This document shows, piece by piece, positions 17,336 through 26,014 of a stretch of 44,862 nucleotides of DNA. This DNA comes from Sphingomonas sp. Leaf21 (GTDB lineage: Bacteria > Pseudomonadota > Alphaproteobacteria > Sphingomonadales > Sphingomonadaceae). A program made the translations under genes and the position numbers. The DNA lies in assembly GCF_916858675.1 (NCBI RefSeq), contig NZ_CAKASM010000030.1:1-44862 (forward strand), given 5' to 3'. Position 1 is the first letter of the stretch; each line of letters begins with the position of its first letter. A model generated the notes under the pieces. The model had not been told where the DNA came from. It made no database searches and saw nothing but the letters and a program-made list of their open reading frames with translations.

Positions 17336-18375
17336 CAGGACACGACGTGATGACGACGACCACCGCGATCCGCCCCGAGGCGACGGCTATGCGCACCGAC
17401 TGGACCCGCGCCGAGATCGCCGCGCTGTTCGACCTGCCCTTCACCGAGCTGCTGTTCCGGGCGGCCGAGGTGCACCGCGCGCACCACGCGGCGGACGAGG
17501 TGCAGCTGTGCACGCTCTGCTCGATCAAGACCGGCGGTTGCCCCGAGGATTGCGGGTACTGCTCGCAGAGCGCCTCGGCCGAGAGCGACGTGAAGGCCGA
17601 AAAGCTGATGGACGTGCAAGCCGTGCTGGCGGCGGCGGCGGAGGCCAAGGCGGCCGGCTCGCAGCGTTTCTGCATGGGCGCGGCCTGGCGCAGCCCGAAG
17701 GAGCGCGACATGGACAAGGTCGTCGCCATGGTCGAGGGGGTGAAGGCCATGGGGCTGGAAACCTGCATGACGCTGGGGATGCTCGACGCCCCCCAGGCGC
17801 AGCGGCTGGCCGAGGCGGGCCTCGATTATTACAACCATAACATCGACACGAGCCCCGAAAACTACGCCAACGTCATCACGACGCGCTGTTTCGAGGATCG
17901 GCTGGAGACGCTGTCGAACGTGCGCGAGGCGGGCATTTCGGTGTGTTGCGGCGGCATCGTCGGCATGGGCGAGACCCGTGGCGACCGCGTCGGCTTCGTA
18001 CACGCGCTCGCCACCCTGCCGCGCCATCCCGAGAGCGTGCCGGTCAATGCGCTGGTGCCGGTCAGGGGCACGGTGCTGGGCGACATGCTCGCCGACACGC
18101 CGCTGGCGCGGATCGACGATATCGAGTTCGTCCGCACCGTCGCGGTCGCGCGCATCACCATGCCGATGAGCATGGTCCGCCTGTCGGCGGGCCGCGAGAG
18201 CATGTCGGCCGCCACCCAGGCGCTGTGCTTCCTGGCGGGCGCGAACTCGATCTTCACCGGCGACAAGCTGCTGACCGCGGGCAATGCGGGCGACGATGCC
18301 GACGCCGCGCTGTTCGCCAAGCTGGGCCTGCGTCCGATGGAAGGCGCCGAGCCGATGCGGGTCGCGGCGGAGTGA
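17332..18375 (+). CDS. bioB: Biotin synthase (radical SAM)
   Basis: BioB inserts sulfur into dethiobiotin to make biotin. The 347-residue protein has the radical-SAM cluster motif CSIKTGGCPEDCGYCSQS, the YYNHNIDTSPENY segment and the C-terminal SAGRESM and NSIFTGDKLLT motifs of the family. The ATG at 17332 overlaps the mutase stop (ATGA); a second ATG at 17350 has AGGA upstream and is possible. Its place just before pccA, whose product carries biotin, suggests local cofactor supply. No other bio gene is in the window. Confidence 0.96.
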   Translation: MTGHDVMTTTTAIRPEATAMRTDWTRAEIAALFDLPFTELLFRAAEVHRAHHAADEVQLCTLCSIKTGGCPEDCGYCSQSASAESDVKAEKLMDVQAVLAAAAEAKAAGSQRFCMGAAWRSPKERDMDKVVAMVEGVKAMGLETCMTLGMLDAPQAQRLAEAGLDYYNHNIDTSPENYANVITTRCFEDRLETLSNVREAGISVCCGGIVGMGETRGDRVGFVHALATLPRHPESVPVNALVPVRGTVLGDMLADTPLARIDDIEFVRTVAVARITMPMSMVRLSAGRESMSAATQALCFLAGANSIFTGDKLLTAGNAGDDADAALFAKLGLRPMEGAEPMRVAAE

Positions 18376-18401
18376 ACCTCTTGCCCCTCATCGTGACCAC
18401 C

Positions 18402-18518
18402 CCAGCGAAGGCCGGGGTCCAGTTGCGGTGAAGCATCGATGGCACGTGGCAGATGCCTCCCCCGAGGAGCCACGGCGCGCCATCGACCAAAGGGAAACTG
18501 GACCCCGGCCTTCGCCGG
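18402..18518. repeat. Long inverted repeat (class 3) between bioB and pccA
   Basis: Two 23-bp arms, at 18402-18424 (ending GGCCGGGGTCCAGTT) and 18496-18518 (starting AACTGGACCCCGGCC), pair with one mismatch across a 71-bp spacer. Within the spacer GATGGC..GTGGC pairs imperfectly with GCCAC..GCCATC, so nearly the whole element folds into one long hairpin. It precedes the pccA ribosome binding site by about 30 bases and contains no gene. Confidence 0.85.
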
Positions 18519-18565
18519 GGAACAGGCACGACACGGACCAACGACATAAAAGGAGAGGTATCCCC

Positions 18566-20563
18566 GTGTTCCAGAAAATCCTGATCGCCAATCGCGGGGA
18601 AATCGCGTGCCGGGTGATCCGCACGGCCAGAGCCATGGGCATCGCCACCGTCGCGGTCTATTCGGACGCCGATGCCAGCGCGCCGCATGTCCGGCTGGCG
18701 GACGAGGCGGTGCGCCTCGGCCCCGCGCCCGCCGCCGAAAGCTATCTCAAGGCCGAGCTGATCCTCGCCGCCGCCAAGGCGACCGGCGCGGATGCCATCC
18801 ACCCCGGCTATGGCTTCCTGTCCGAGCGCGAGAGCTTCGCGCGCGCCTGTGCCGAGGCGGGGGTCGCGTTCATCGGCCCGCCGCCCAACGCCATCGCCGC
18901 GATGGGCGACAAGATCGAATCGAAGAAGCTCGCCAAGGCCGCCGGGGTCAATGTCGTCCCCGGCTATCTGGGCGAGATCGCCGATACCGAGGAAGCCGTG
19001 CGCATCGCCAGCGATATCGGCTTCCCCGTCATGATGAAGGCCAGCGCCGGCGGCGGCGGCAAGGGGATGCGGCTCGCCTGGTCCGAGGCGGACGTGCGCG
19101 AAGGCTTCGAGGCGACCAAGCGCGAAGGGCTTGCCAGCTTCGGCGACGACCGGGTCTTCATCGAGAAGTTCATCGAGAGCCCCCGCCATATCGAAATCCA
19201 GGTGCTGGGCGATCAACATGGCAACGTCGTCTATCTCGGCGAGCGCGAATGCTCGGTCCAGCGCCGCCACCAGAAGGTGGTCGAGGAAGCGCCGTCGCCC
19301 TTCGTCACGCCCGAGATGCGCCGCGCCATGGGCGAACAGGCGGTCGCGCTGGCCCGTGCGGTCGGCTATTATTCCGCGGGCACGGTCGAACTGATCGTGT
19401 CGGGCGCGGATGTCACGGGCAAGAGCTTCTACTTCCTCGAGATGAACACGCGTCTCCAGGTTGAGCATCCCGTGACCGAGGAGATCACCGGGCTCGACCT
19501 GGTCGAACAGATGATCCGGGTCGCGGCGGGCGAGCCGTTGTCCTTCACCCAGGATCAGGTGACCCTGACCGGCTGGGCGGTCGAGAACCGCGTCTATGCC
19601 GAGGACCCGTATCGCGGCTTCCTGCCCTCGACCGGGCGGCTGGTCCGCTACAATCCGCCAGCCGAACAGGCCGATGACGAGGTTCGCGTCCGCGTCGACG
19701 ACGGCGTGGCCGAGGGCGGCGAGGTCAGCATGTTCTACGACCCGATGATCGCCAAGCTCGTCACCTGGGCCCCGACCCGCGAAGCCGCGATCGACGCCCA
19801 GGTCGCCGCGCTCGATGCGTTCGAGATCAGCGGGCCGGGGACCAATATCGACTTCGTCTCGGCGCTGATGCAGCATCCGCGCTTCCGATCGGGCGATCTT
19901 TCGACCGGGTTCATCGCCGAGGAATATCCCGAAGGCTTCCAGGGCGCACCGGCCAGCGGCGAACTGACCCGCACGCTCGCCGCCGTCGCCGCCTTCGCCG
20001 CGACCGCCGAGGCCGACCGCGCGCGGCGGATCGACGGACAGCTCGGCCACCGACTTCAGCCGCCCGCCGACTGGACGGTTCGGATCGGGGGTGCCGACCA
20101 CCGGGTCAACGTCTCGACCGATGGCATCGGCGTCGACGGCAGCGCGCTCGACCTCGCCATCGCCTATACCCCCGGCGATCGGATGATCGCGGTCGAGGAC
20201 GAGGCGGGCGATACCCTGTCGGTGCGCATAGGGAAGACCCGCACCGGCTTCCGCCTGACCACGCGCGGCGCCAGTCACACGGTCCGCGTCCTCCCCGCAC
20301 GCGCCGCGCCCTACGCGCGGCATCTGATCGAGAAGATCCCGCCCGATCTCTCCAAATTCCTCATCGCGCCGATGCCGGGGCTGCTCGTCCGGCTCGACGT
20401 GGCCGAGGGCGACGCCGTGGAAGCGGGGCAACCGCTCGCCGTCGTGGAGGCGATGAAGATGGAGAATATCCTGCGCGCCGCCAAGTCGGGCACCGTCAAG
20501 TCGATCTCCGCCAGGACCGGCGACAGCCTGGCGGTGGATGCGGTGATTCTGGAGCTGGAGTAA
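18566..20563 (+). CDS. pccA: Propionyl-CoA carboxylase alpha (biotin carboxylase/carrier) subunit
   Basis: PccA carboxylates its own biotin using ATP and bicarbonate and hands the group to PccB. The 665-residue protein starts with the biotin carboxylase fold (FQKILIANRGEIACRV), has the ATP-grasp loop KASAGGGGKGMR and EMNTRLQVEHPVTE, then a linking BT domain, and ends with a biotinyl domain whose VVEAMKMEN carries the biotinylated Lys631. The start is GTG at 18566, eight bases after AAAGGAGAGG, and matches where the family begins; open sequence upstream is repeat. It closes the propionate cluster. Confidence 0.96.
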   Translation: MFQKILIANRGEIACRVIRTARAMGIATVAVYSDADASAPHVRLADEAVRLGPAPAAESYLKAELILAAAKATGADAIHPGYGFLSERESFARACAEAGVAFIGPPPNAIAAMGDKIESKKLAKAAGVNVVPGYLGEIADTEEAVRIASDIGFPVMMKASAGGGGKGMRLAWSEADVREGFEATKREGLASFGDDRVFIEKFIESPRHIEIQVLGDQHGNVVYLGERECSVQRRHQKVVEEAPSPFVTPEMRRAMGEQAVALARAVGYYSAGTVELIVSGADVTGKSFYFLEMNTRLQVEHPVTEEITGLDLVEQMIRVAAGEPLSFTQDQVTLTGWAVENRVYAEDPYRGFLPSTGRLVRYNPPAEQADDEVRVRVDDGVAEGGEVSMFYDPMIAKLVTWAPTREAAIDAQVAALDAFEISGPGTNIDFVSALMQHPRFRSGDLSTGFIAEEYPEGFQGAPASGELTRTLAAVAAFAATAEADRARRIDGQLGHRLQPPADWTVRIGGADHRVNVSTDGIGVDGSALDLAIAYTPGDRMIAVEDEAGDTLSVRIGKTRTGFRLTTRGASHTVRVLPARAAPYARHLIEKIPPDLSKFLIAPMPGLLVRLDVAEGDAVEAGQPLAVVEAMKMENILRAAKSGTVKSISARTGDSLAVDAVILELE

Positions 20564-20571
20564 GCGCCCCC

Positions 20572-20660
20572 GCCCTCAACCTTCCGGCGCTTCGCGCCTC
20601 CCTCCCTCTCCCGGCGGGAGAGGGAAGGGGCCCGCGACAGCGGGTGGGAAGGGTGAGGGC
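20572..20660. repeat. Nested palindrome between convergent pccA and the CitE-like gene
   Basis: The outer arms GCCCTCAACCTTCC (20572-20585) and GGAAGGGTGAGGGC (20647-20660) pair with one mismatch. Inside is a perfect hairpin, CCCTCTCCCggcGGGAGAGGG (20604-20624). Located between two convergent genes, it could stop transcription from both sides, though there is no T-run. Confidence 0.8.
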
Positions 20661-20663
20661 AGG

Positions 20664-21518
20664 TTATCCGGCCGAAGTCCGCGTCAGCGCCAATATCCGT
20701 TCGGCTTCCGCCAGATGCAGTCGCTCGACCATCTGCCCGTCCAGCCGGATCGCGCCCAGCGCCGCCTGTGCGGGGTCAGCGAAGGCCGAGACGATTCGCT
20801 GCGCCCGGGCGATTTCCGCTTCGCTCGGTCCGAAGCCCTGGTTCGCCAATCCAATCTGGTTGGGGTGGATCAGCGTCTTGCCATCGAACCCCAGTCGCCG
20901 CCCCTCCGCGCATTCCGCCACCAGCCGTTCGGGCGCATCCAGCGCGTTGCACACGCCGTCGAGCGCGATCAACCCGGCCGCGCGCGCCGCGACGACGATC
21001 TGGACGCGAAGCGGCAGCAGCGCCTCCGGAGCAGGGGGCGCGGGCAGGCGCATGTCCTTGGCCAGATCGTTGGTCCCCGCGACCAGCGCGGTCAGCCCCA
21101 AACCCCGCGCGGCTGCGGCCAGCGCGGGCAGCGACAGGATGCCGCGACAGGTCTCGATCATCGCCCAGAGCGCCACGTCCGGTCCCAGCGCGGCACGTGC
21201 GCGCTCGAGCGTCGCGACATCGTTGACCTTGGGGATCAGCACCGCCGCCGGGCGGATCGACGCCAGCGCGGCCAGATCGGCGGCCGCCCATGCCGTATCC
21301 AGCCCGTTGGTCCGGACGATCAGCATCCGCTTGCCAAACCCGCCTTCGCGCACGGCCGCTGCCGCCGCCTCGCGCGCGGTCGCCTTGGCCTCGGGTGCGA
21401 CCGCATCCTCCAGGTCCAGGATGACCGCATCGCTGTCCAGCGTCCGCGCCTTGGCGATCGCACGGGCGTTGGAGGCGGGGAGGAACAGGGCGCTGCGCAA
21501 GATCATGCGGCGGATCAT
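20664..21518 (-). CDS. HpcH/HpaI (CitE-like) acyl-CoA lyase
   Basis: The 284-residue protein has the CitE/malyl-CoA lyase features RSALFLPASN (CoA site), DAVILDLEDAVAPEAK (metal-binding Asp/Glu region), IRTN-like IVRTNG, WAMIETCRGI (catalytic Glu) and GKTLIHPNQI near the C-terminus. Relatives cleave malyl-, methylmalyl- or citramalyl-CoA or hydrolyse malyl-CoA. Standing opposite the propionyl-CoA cluster, a role in C2/C3 acyl-CoA exchange is plausible but unproven; no citrate lyase genes are near. A second ATG at 21506 is an alternative start. Confidence 0.9.
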   Translation of the reverse strand: MIRRMILRSALFLPASNARAIAKARTLDSDAVILDLEDAVAPEAKATAREAAAAAVREGGFGKRMLIVRTNGLDTAWAAADLAALASIRPAAVLIPKVNDVATLERARAALGPDVALWAMIETCRGILSLPALAAAARGLGLTALVAGTNDLAKDMRLPAPPAPEALLPLRVQIVVAARAAGLIALDGVCNALDAPERLVAECAEGRRLGFDGKTLIHPNQIGLANQGFGPSEAEIARAQRIVSAFADPAQAALGAIRLDGQMVERLHLAEAERILALTRTSAG

Positions 21519-21605
21519 AGTCGCGAGGGGCCCCCCGCGTCACGCCCAGCACTGGTAAAAACCCGGCGCCGCCCCATAGTGGAATGACGCAAAGGGGGGA
21601 CAGAG

Positions 21606-22052
21606 ATGGTGGCGGGTATATTGCTGCTGCTGGGGCTGATGGCGGTTCTTCGCTGGTGCCCGGATCTGCCGGTCGGCCGCTGGCTGTCGCGGTGGCTGGT
21701 CGAAGCCCCGGCGCGGCGGTTGAACCGGGTCGGGCGGGCCCAATGGGGCGTGATGATCCTTGGGCTCGCGTTGATCGGCTTCGCCATCTGGTTCGAGATC
21801 GACGAAATCCGAATGCTTGCCATGGCGGGCGGATCGATGGGCGACCTCGTCATGATGGCCTCGGCGATCGAATGGGGCGGGGTGGTCGAGCTTGGCATTG
21901 CCGCGATGCTGTCGTCGTCGATGCTGGCGCGCTGGCCGGTCGTGCGACGGTTCGCGACGCGGCGCGCGGCGGCACGCGCGGTTCGCGCACGGCAAACCCA
22001 TCGTCCCGCCAATGACTTGAGCGACGGCGAGGGACGACGCGTCGCCGCCTGA
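21606..22052 (+). CDS. Uncharacterised small membrane protein upstream of cyoABCD
   Basis: I do not recognise this 148-residue protein. It has hydrophobic segments at about residues 2-15, 48-64 and 90-105, separated by Arg-rich stretches, and ends in a charged tail rich in Arg and Ala (about 110-148). ATG at 21606 has AAGGGGGGACAG upstream, and third positions are GC-rich, so it looks like a real gene. It is co-oriented with the oxidase operon, 53 bases ahead of cyoA. Confidence 0.75.
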   Translation: MVAGILLLLGLMAVLRWCPDLPVGRWLSRWLVEAPARRLNRVGRAQWGVMILGLALIGFAIWFEIDEIRMLAMAGGSMGDLVMMASAIEWGGVVELGIAAMLSSSMLARWPVVRRFATRRAAARAVRARQTHRPANDLSDGEGRRVAA

Positions 22053-22070
22053 GCCCTACCAGCGACGTGC

Positions 22071-22095
22071 GGAACGAAAGCGGAGGAGCACCGTT
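22071..22095 (+). promoter_or_regulatory. Candidate EcfG-type promoter of cyoABCD
   Basis: GGAAC (22071-22075), 16 bases, then CGTT (22092-22095) is a full match to the EcfG consensus of Alphaproteobacteria. It lies in the 53-bp gap before cyoA; transcription would start only a few bases before the ATG at 22106, implying a very short leader. A match this short arises about once by chance in a window of this size, so position is the main support. Confidence 0.42.
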
Positions 22096-22105
22096 CACCG
22101 CCTGA

Positions 22106-22993
22106 ATGCCTCGTGAACCGCGCCCAGTTCAGACCACCGCGCGTTTCGCGTGCCTGATGCTGTGCGTCGTGCTGTCGGCGTGCGAGCCGGGCATCCTCGA
22201 TCCGGCGGGGCCGATCGCGGCGGGCGAGCGCAGTATCTTCTTCAATTCCCTGGCGGTGATGCTGGCGATCGTCGTGCCGGTGATCCTGCTGGCTTTCGCG
22301 TTCAGCTGGTGGTTCCGCGCGAGTAACACCCGCGCCAGGCATCTGCCCGAATGGGCCTATTCCGGGCGGCTGGAGCTGCTCGTGTGGTCGATCCCCGCGC
22401 TGGCGATCATGTTCCTGGGCGGCATCGCCTGGATCGGCAGCCACGATCTCGATCCGCCCAAGCCCATTGCCTCGCGCGCCAGGACGATGACGGTCGAGGT
22501 CGTCGCGACCGACTGGAAATGGCTGTTCCTCTATCCCGAGCAGGGGATCGCGACGATCAACCGGCTGGTCGTGCCGGTCGGTACGCCGGTGCGGTTCCGC
22601 ATCACCTCCGCGGGGGTGATGAACAGCTTCTTCGTGCCGCAACTGGGCAGCCAGATCTATGCCATGTCGGGAATGAACGCGACGCTTCACCTGCGCGCCG
22701 ACAGGCCGGGGCGTTATCGCGGGCTGTCCGCGCATTATAGCGGGGAGGGCTTTGCCGATATGGACTTCTTCGTCGACGCGGTGCCGCAGGGCGCGTTCGA
22801 TCGCTTCGTCGCGACCGCCAGGGCGGGGCGGGGCAAGACGCTCGACTGGCCGGAGTTCGTCGCCATGGCGCATCCCAGCCGCAACGTCCGCCCCGCCAGC
22901 TATCCCCGGCTACAACCCGGCCTGTACGATCAGATCGTGATGCGCAACGGCGCGCCGGAGGCCAAGCCGGCCAAGGATGGACGCCAGCAATGA
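22106..22993 (+). CDS. cyoA: Cytochrome bo3 ubiquinol oxidase subunit II
   Basis: The 295-residue lipoprotein has a signal peptide ending in the lipobox LSAC (Cys26), two membrane helices (about 45-68 and 88-108), and a periplasmic cupredoxin domain with TDWKWLFLYPEQGIATINRL and PQLGSQIYAMSGMNATLHL, close to E. coli CyoA. The CuA ligands of cytochrome c oxidases are missing (LSAHYSGEGFADMDF at that site), so quinol, not cytochrome c, is the donor. The ATG is preceded in frame by a stop. Its TGA overlaps the cyoB ATG. Confidence 0.95.
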   Translation: MPREPRPVQTTARFACLMLCVVLSACEPGILDPAGPIAAGERSIFFNSLAVMLAIVVPVILLAFAFSWWFRASNTRARHLPEWAYSGRLELLVWSIPALAIMFLGGIAWIGSHDLDPPKPIASRARTMTVEVVATDWKWLFLYPEQGIATINRLVVPVGTPVRFRITSAGVMNSFFVPQLGSQIYAMSGMNATLHLRADRPGRYRGLSAHYSGEGFADMDFFVDAVPQGAFDRFVATARAGRGKTLDWPEFVAMAHPSRNVRPASYPRLQPGLYDQIVMRNGAPEAKPAKDGRQQ

Positions 22994-25002
22994 GCCTGAC
23001 CGGCAAGCTGGGCTGGGACTCGATCCCGTTCCACGAACCTCTGCCGCTGGTGTCGGCGGCGGTCATCGGCGCGGTGTTGCTCGGCGTGTTCGTCTGGGTG
23101 TGGAAGCGCGGGCATCTGCCCTATGTCTGGCGCGAATGGATCACCAGCGTCGATCACAAGCGGATCGGGGTGATGTACTGCCTGCTGGCAGGCGTGATGC
23201 TGCTTCGCGGCTTTTCCGACGCATTGCTGATGCGGTCGCAACAGGCGCTGGCCTATAACAGCGACGGCTATCTGCCGCCCGATCACTACGACCAGATATT
23301 CTCGGCGCATGGCACGATCATGATCTTCTTCGTGGCGATGCCGTTCATGATCGGCCTGATGAACTTCGTCGTGCCGCTGCAGCTGGGCGTGCGCGACGTG
23401 GCGTTCCCGACGCTCAATTCGGTCAGCTTCTGGCTGACCGCGAGCGGCGCGCTGCTGATCAACATGAGCCTCGTCATCGGCGAGTTCGCCAAGACCGGCT
23501 GGCTGGTCTATCCGCCGCTGTCGGAGCTGCGCTTCTCGCCCGGCGTGGGCGTGGATTACTATCTCTGGGCGCTCCAGATTTCGGGGATGGGGACGTTGCT
23601 GGCGGGGGTGAACCTCGTCACCACCATCCTGAAGATGCGCGCGCCCGGCATGGGCTACAGCCGGATGCCGATGTTCACCTGGACGTCGCTCGCCTCCAAC
23701 CTGCTGATCGTCGCGGCCTTTCCGGTGCTGACCGCGTGTCTGGGGATGCTGATCCTCGACCGCTATCTGGGCTTCCACTTCTTCACGCCCGAAGCGGGCG
23801 GCAACCAGATGATGTTCGTGAACCTCATCTGGGCCTGGGGCCACCCGGAGGTCTACATCCTGATCCTGCCCGCCTTCGGTATCTTTTCCGAGATCATCTC
23901 GACCTTCTCCTCCAAGCCGCTCTTCGGTTATCGGTCGATGGTCATCGCGACCATGGTGATCTGCATCCTGTCCTTCATGGTCTGGCTGCACCATTTCTTC
24001 ACCATGGGGGCCGGAGCCGATGTGAACGGCTTTTTCGGCATCACGACGATGATCATCGCGGTGCCGACGGGGGTGAAGGTCTTCAACTGGCTGTTCACCA
24101 TGTATGGCGGGCGAATCCGTTTCACCTCGATGATGCTGTGGTCGATCGGGTTCATCGTGACCTTCGTCATCGGCGGCATGACCGGCGTGATGCTGGCGGT
24201 GCCGCCCGCCGACTTCGTGCTGCACAACTCGCTGTTCCTGGTCGCGCATTTCCACAACGTCATCATCGGCGGGGTGTTGTTCGGCGCATTCGCGGGCTTC
24301 ACCTTCTGGTTTCCCAAGATGTTCGGCTTCACCCTGGACGAGCGCTGGGGCAAGCGCGCCTTCTGGCTGTGGCTGAGCGGCTTCTATCTCGCCTTCATGC
24401 CGCTCTATGTGCTGGGCCTGATGGGCATGACGCGGCGGATGCAGCATTATGACGTGCCCGGCTGGCATCCCTGGCTGGTCGCGGCAGGTATCGGCGCGCT
24501 GCTGATCCTGGCCGGGATCGGTTGCCAGATCATGATGCTCTATGTCTCGATCAAAACCCGCAAGGACCGCATCGACGAGAGCGGCGACCCCTGGGACGGG
24601 CGGACGCTGGAGTGGATCACCACCTCGCCGCCGCCGGTCTTCAACTTCGCCGTGCTCCCCGACGTGAAGGGCGAGGAGGCCTATTGGGGCATCAAGTCCA
24701 AGGCGCGCGAGAACCGTCGCCTGTCCGACCGTCCCGATTACGAGCCCATCGAAATGCCGCGCAATTCGCCGACGGGGGTGGTCAGCGCCTTTTTCGCCAC
24801 CGCCATGGGCTTCGCGCTGGTCTGGCACATCTGGTGGTTGGTGATCCTCGGCTTTTTCGGCGCCTGGGCGACGTTCGTCGTGTTCGCCTGGCGCGACAAG
24901 GCGGAGTATGAGATCCCGGTCGACGAGGTCGAGCGGCTGGACCAGGCCCGCCGCCGCAGCAAGGCGACGCTGCTCGACCTGCCCGAAGAGGCGCTGTCAT
25001 GA
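22990..25002 (+). CDS. cyoB: Cytochrome bo3 ubiquinol oxidase subunit I
   Basis: CyoB reduces O2 to water at the heme-copper site and pumps protons. The 670-residue membrane protein has the low-spin heme His in AHGTIMIFFVAMPF, the CuB His and cross-linked Tyr in WGHPEVYILILPAFG, the His pair WLHHFFTMG, and the heme ligands AHFHNVIIGG, with about 14-15 helices as in the bo3 family. It overlaps cyoA and cyoC by four bases (ATGA) at each end. Confidence 0.98.
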   Translation: MSLTGKLGWDSIPFHEPLPLVSAAVIGAVLLGVFVWVWKRGHLPYVWREWITSVDHKRIGVMYCLLAGVMLLRGFSDALLMRSQQALAYNSDGYLPPDHYDQIFSAHGTIMIFFVAMPFMIGLMNFVVPLQLGVRDVAFPTLNSVSFWLTASGALLINMSLVIGEFAKTGWLVYPPLSELRFSPGVGVDYYLWALQISGMGTLLAGVNLVTTILKMRAPGMGYSRMPMFTWTSLASNLLIVAAFPVLTACLGMLILDRYLGFHFFTPEAGGNQMMFVNLIWAWGHPEVYILILPAFGIFSEIISTFSSKPLFGYRSMVIATMVICILSFMVWLHHFFTMGAGADVNGFFGITTMIIAVPTGVKVFNWLFTMYGGRIRFTSMMLWSIGFIVTFVIGGMTGVMLAVPPADFVLHNSLFLVAHFHNVIIGGVLFGAFAGFTFWFPKMFGFTLDERWGKRAFWLWLSGFYLAFMPLYVLGLMGMTRRMQHYDVPGWHPWLVAAGIGALLILAGIGCQIMMLYVSIKTRKDRIDESGDPWDGRTLEWITTSPPPVFNFAVLPDVKGEEAYWGIKSKARENRRLSDRPDYEPIEMPRNSPTGVVSAFFATAMGFALVWHIWWLVILGFFGAWATFVVFAWRDKAEYEIPVDEVERLDQARRRSKATLLDLPEEALS

Positions 25003-25634
25003 GCGCGGCCGCACAGACGCACGATCCCAACAAGCTGGGCCGCAATGCCGAGCCGAATCCGGACGGCCCGGCGCCCAAGCGGGTGGTCGTGTCCTATGGA
25101 TTCTGGATCTTCCTGCTGTCGGACTTCATCCTGTTCGCCTGTTTCTTCGCGGGCTATGCGGTGCTGAAGGACGCGACGGCGGGCGGGCCGTCGGGCAAGG
25201 CGCTGTTCGAGCTCGAACTGGTCGAGGCCGAGACGGTCCTGCTGCTGCTATCCAGCTTCGCCTGCGGGCTGGCGGGGATCGCGACGCTGGCGCGCGACAT
25301 GCGCTGGTTCCAGATCGCGATGGCGGCGACGGGCCTGCTCGGCGCGGGTTTCCTGGCGCTAGAGGCCTATGAGTTCCTCCACCTGATCGGCGAGGGGGCG
25401 GGCCCGGGGCGCAGCGCGTTCCTGTCGGCCTTTTTCGCACTGGTCGGATGCCATGGGCTGCACGTCACGCTCGGCATTCTCTGGCTGACCACGATGATGG
25501 CACAGGCCTGGGCCAAGGGGTTCCGCGAGGACATCTTGCGTCGCATCCTGTGCTTCAGCCTGTTCTGGCACGCGCTCGACATCATCTGGGTGGCGCTGTT
25601 CACCATGGTCTATCTGATGGGAGTGCGCGGATGA
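24999..25634 (+). CDS. cyoC: Cytochrome bo3 ubiquinol oxidase subunit III
   Basis: The 211-residue membrane protein has five hydrophobic helices and family motifs SYGFWIFLLSDFILFACFF, EAYEF and HGLHVTLGILWL. It stabilises the oxidase core. It is coupled to cyoB and cyoD by ATGA overlaps. Confidence 0.96.
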   Translation: MSAAAQTHDPNKLGRNAEPNPDGPAPKRVVVSYGFWIFLLSDFILFACFFAGYAVLKDATAGGPSGKALFELELVEAETVLLLLSSFACGLAGIATLARDMRWFQIAMAATGLLGAGFLALEAYEFLHLIGEGAGPGRSAFLSAFFALVGCHGLHVTLGILWLTTMMAQAWAKGFREDILRRILCFSLFWHALDIIWVALFTMVYLMGVRG

Positions 25635-26014
25635 CCCAGCGGCCCGACGAGGAAATGTCCCGCGACGAAACCGCACCGGGCGAGCAGAGCGAGCAGGACT
25701 CGATCGTCGGCGGCATTCGCAGCTATGTCGTCGGGCTGGTCGCGGCGGCGATCCTGACGACCGCTTCCTTCGCGCTGGTGCAGTTCGACATCGTCTGGGG
25801 CCCCGCCGTCCCCGCCGCGCTGGTGGCGCTGGCGATCGGGCAGATGGGGGTGCATCTGGTTTTCTTCCTGCACATCACCACCGGCCCCGACAACAGCAAC
25901 AACGTGCTGGCGCTGCTGTTTGGCGTGCTGATCGTCGCGCTGGTGCTGCTCGGCTCGATCTGGATCATGGGGCATCTGAACCACAACCTGATGGGTCCGA
26001 TGGCGACGCCCTAA
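25631..26014 (+). CDS. cyoD: Cytochrome bo3 ubiquinol oxidase subunit IV
   Basis: The 127-residue protein has an acidic cytoplasmic N-terminus (about 1-28) and three helices (about 29-50, 57-78, 90-113), with the CyoD motif GQMGVHLVFFLHI. ATG at 25631 overlaps the cyoC stop. It closes the operon; no cyoE (heme O synthase) follows. Its TAA lies at the edge of a MITE-like repeat. Confidence 0.94.
   Translation: MTQRPDEEMSRDETAPGEQSEQDSIVGGIRSYVVGLVAAAILTTASFALVQFDIVWGPAVPAALVALAIGQMGVHLVFFLHITTGPDNSNNVLALLFGVLIVALVLLGSIWIMGHLNHNLMGPMATP

Noticed and set aside
22106..26014. aa3-type cytochrome c oxidase
   Set aside because: Subunit II is a lipoprotein without CuA ligands, and gene order and a small subunit IV match cyoABCD.
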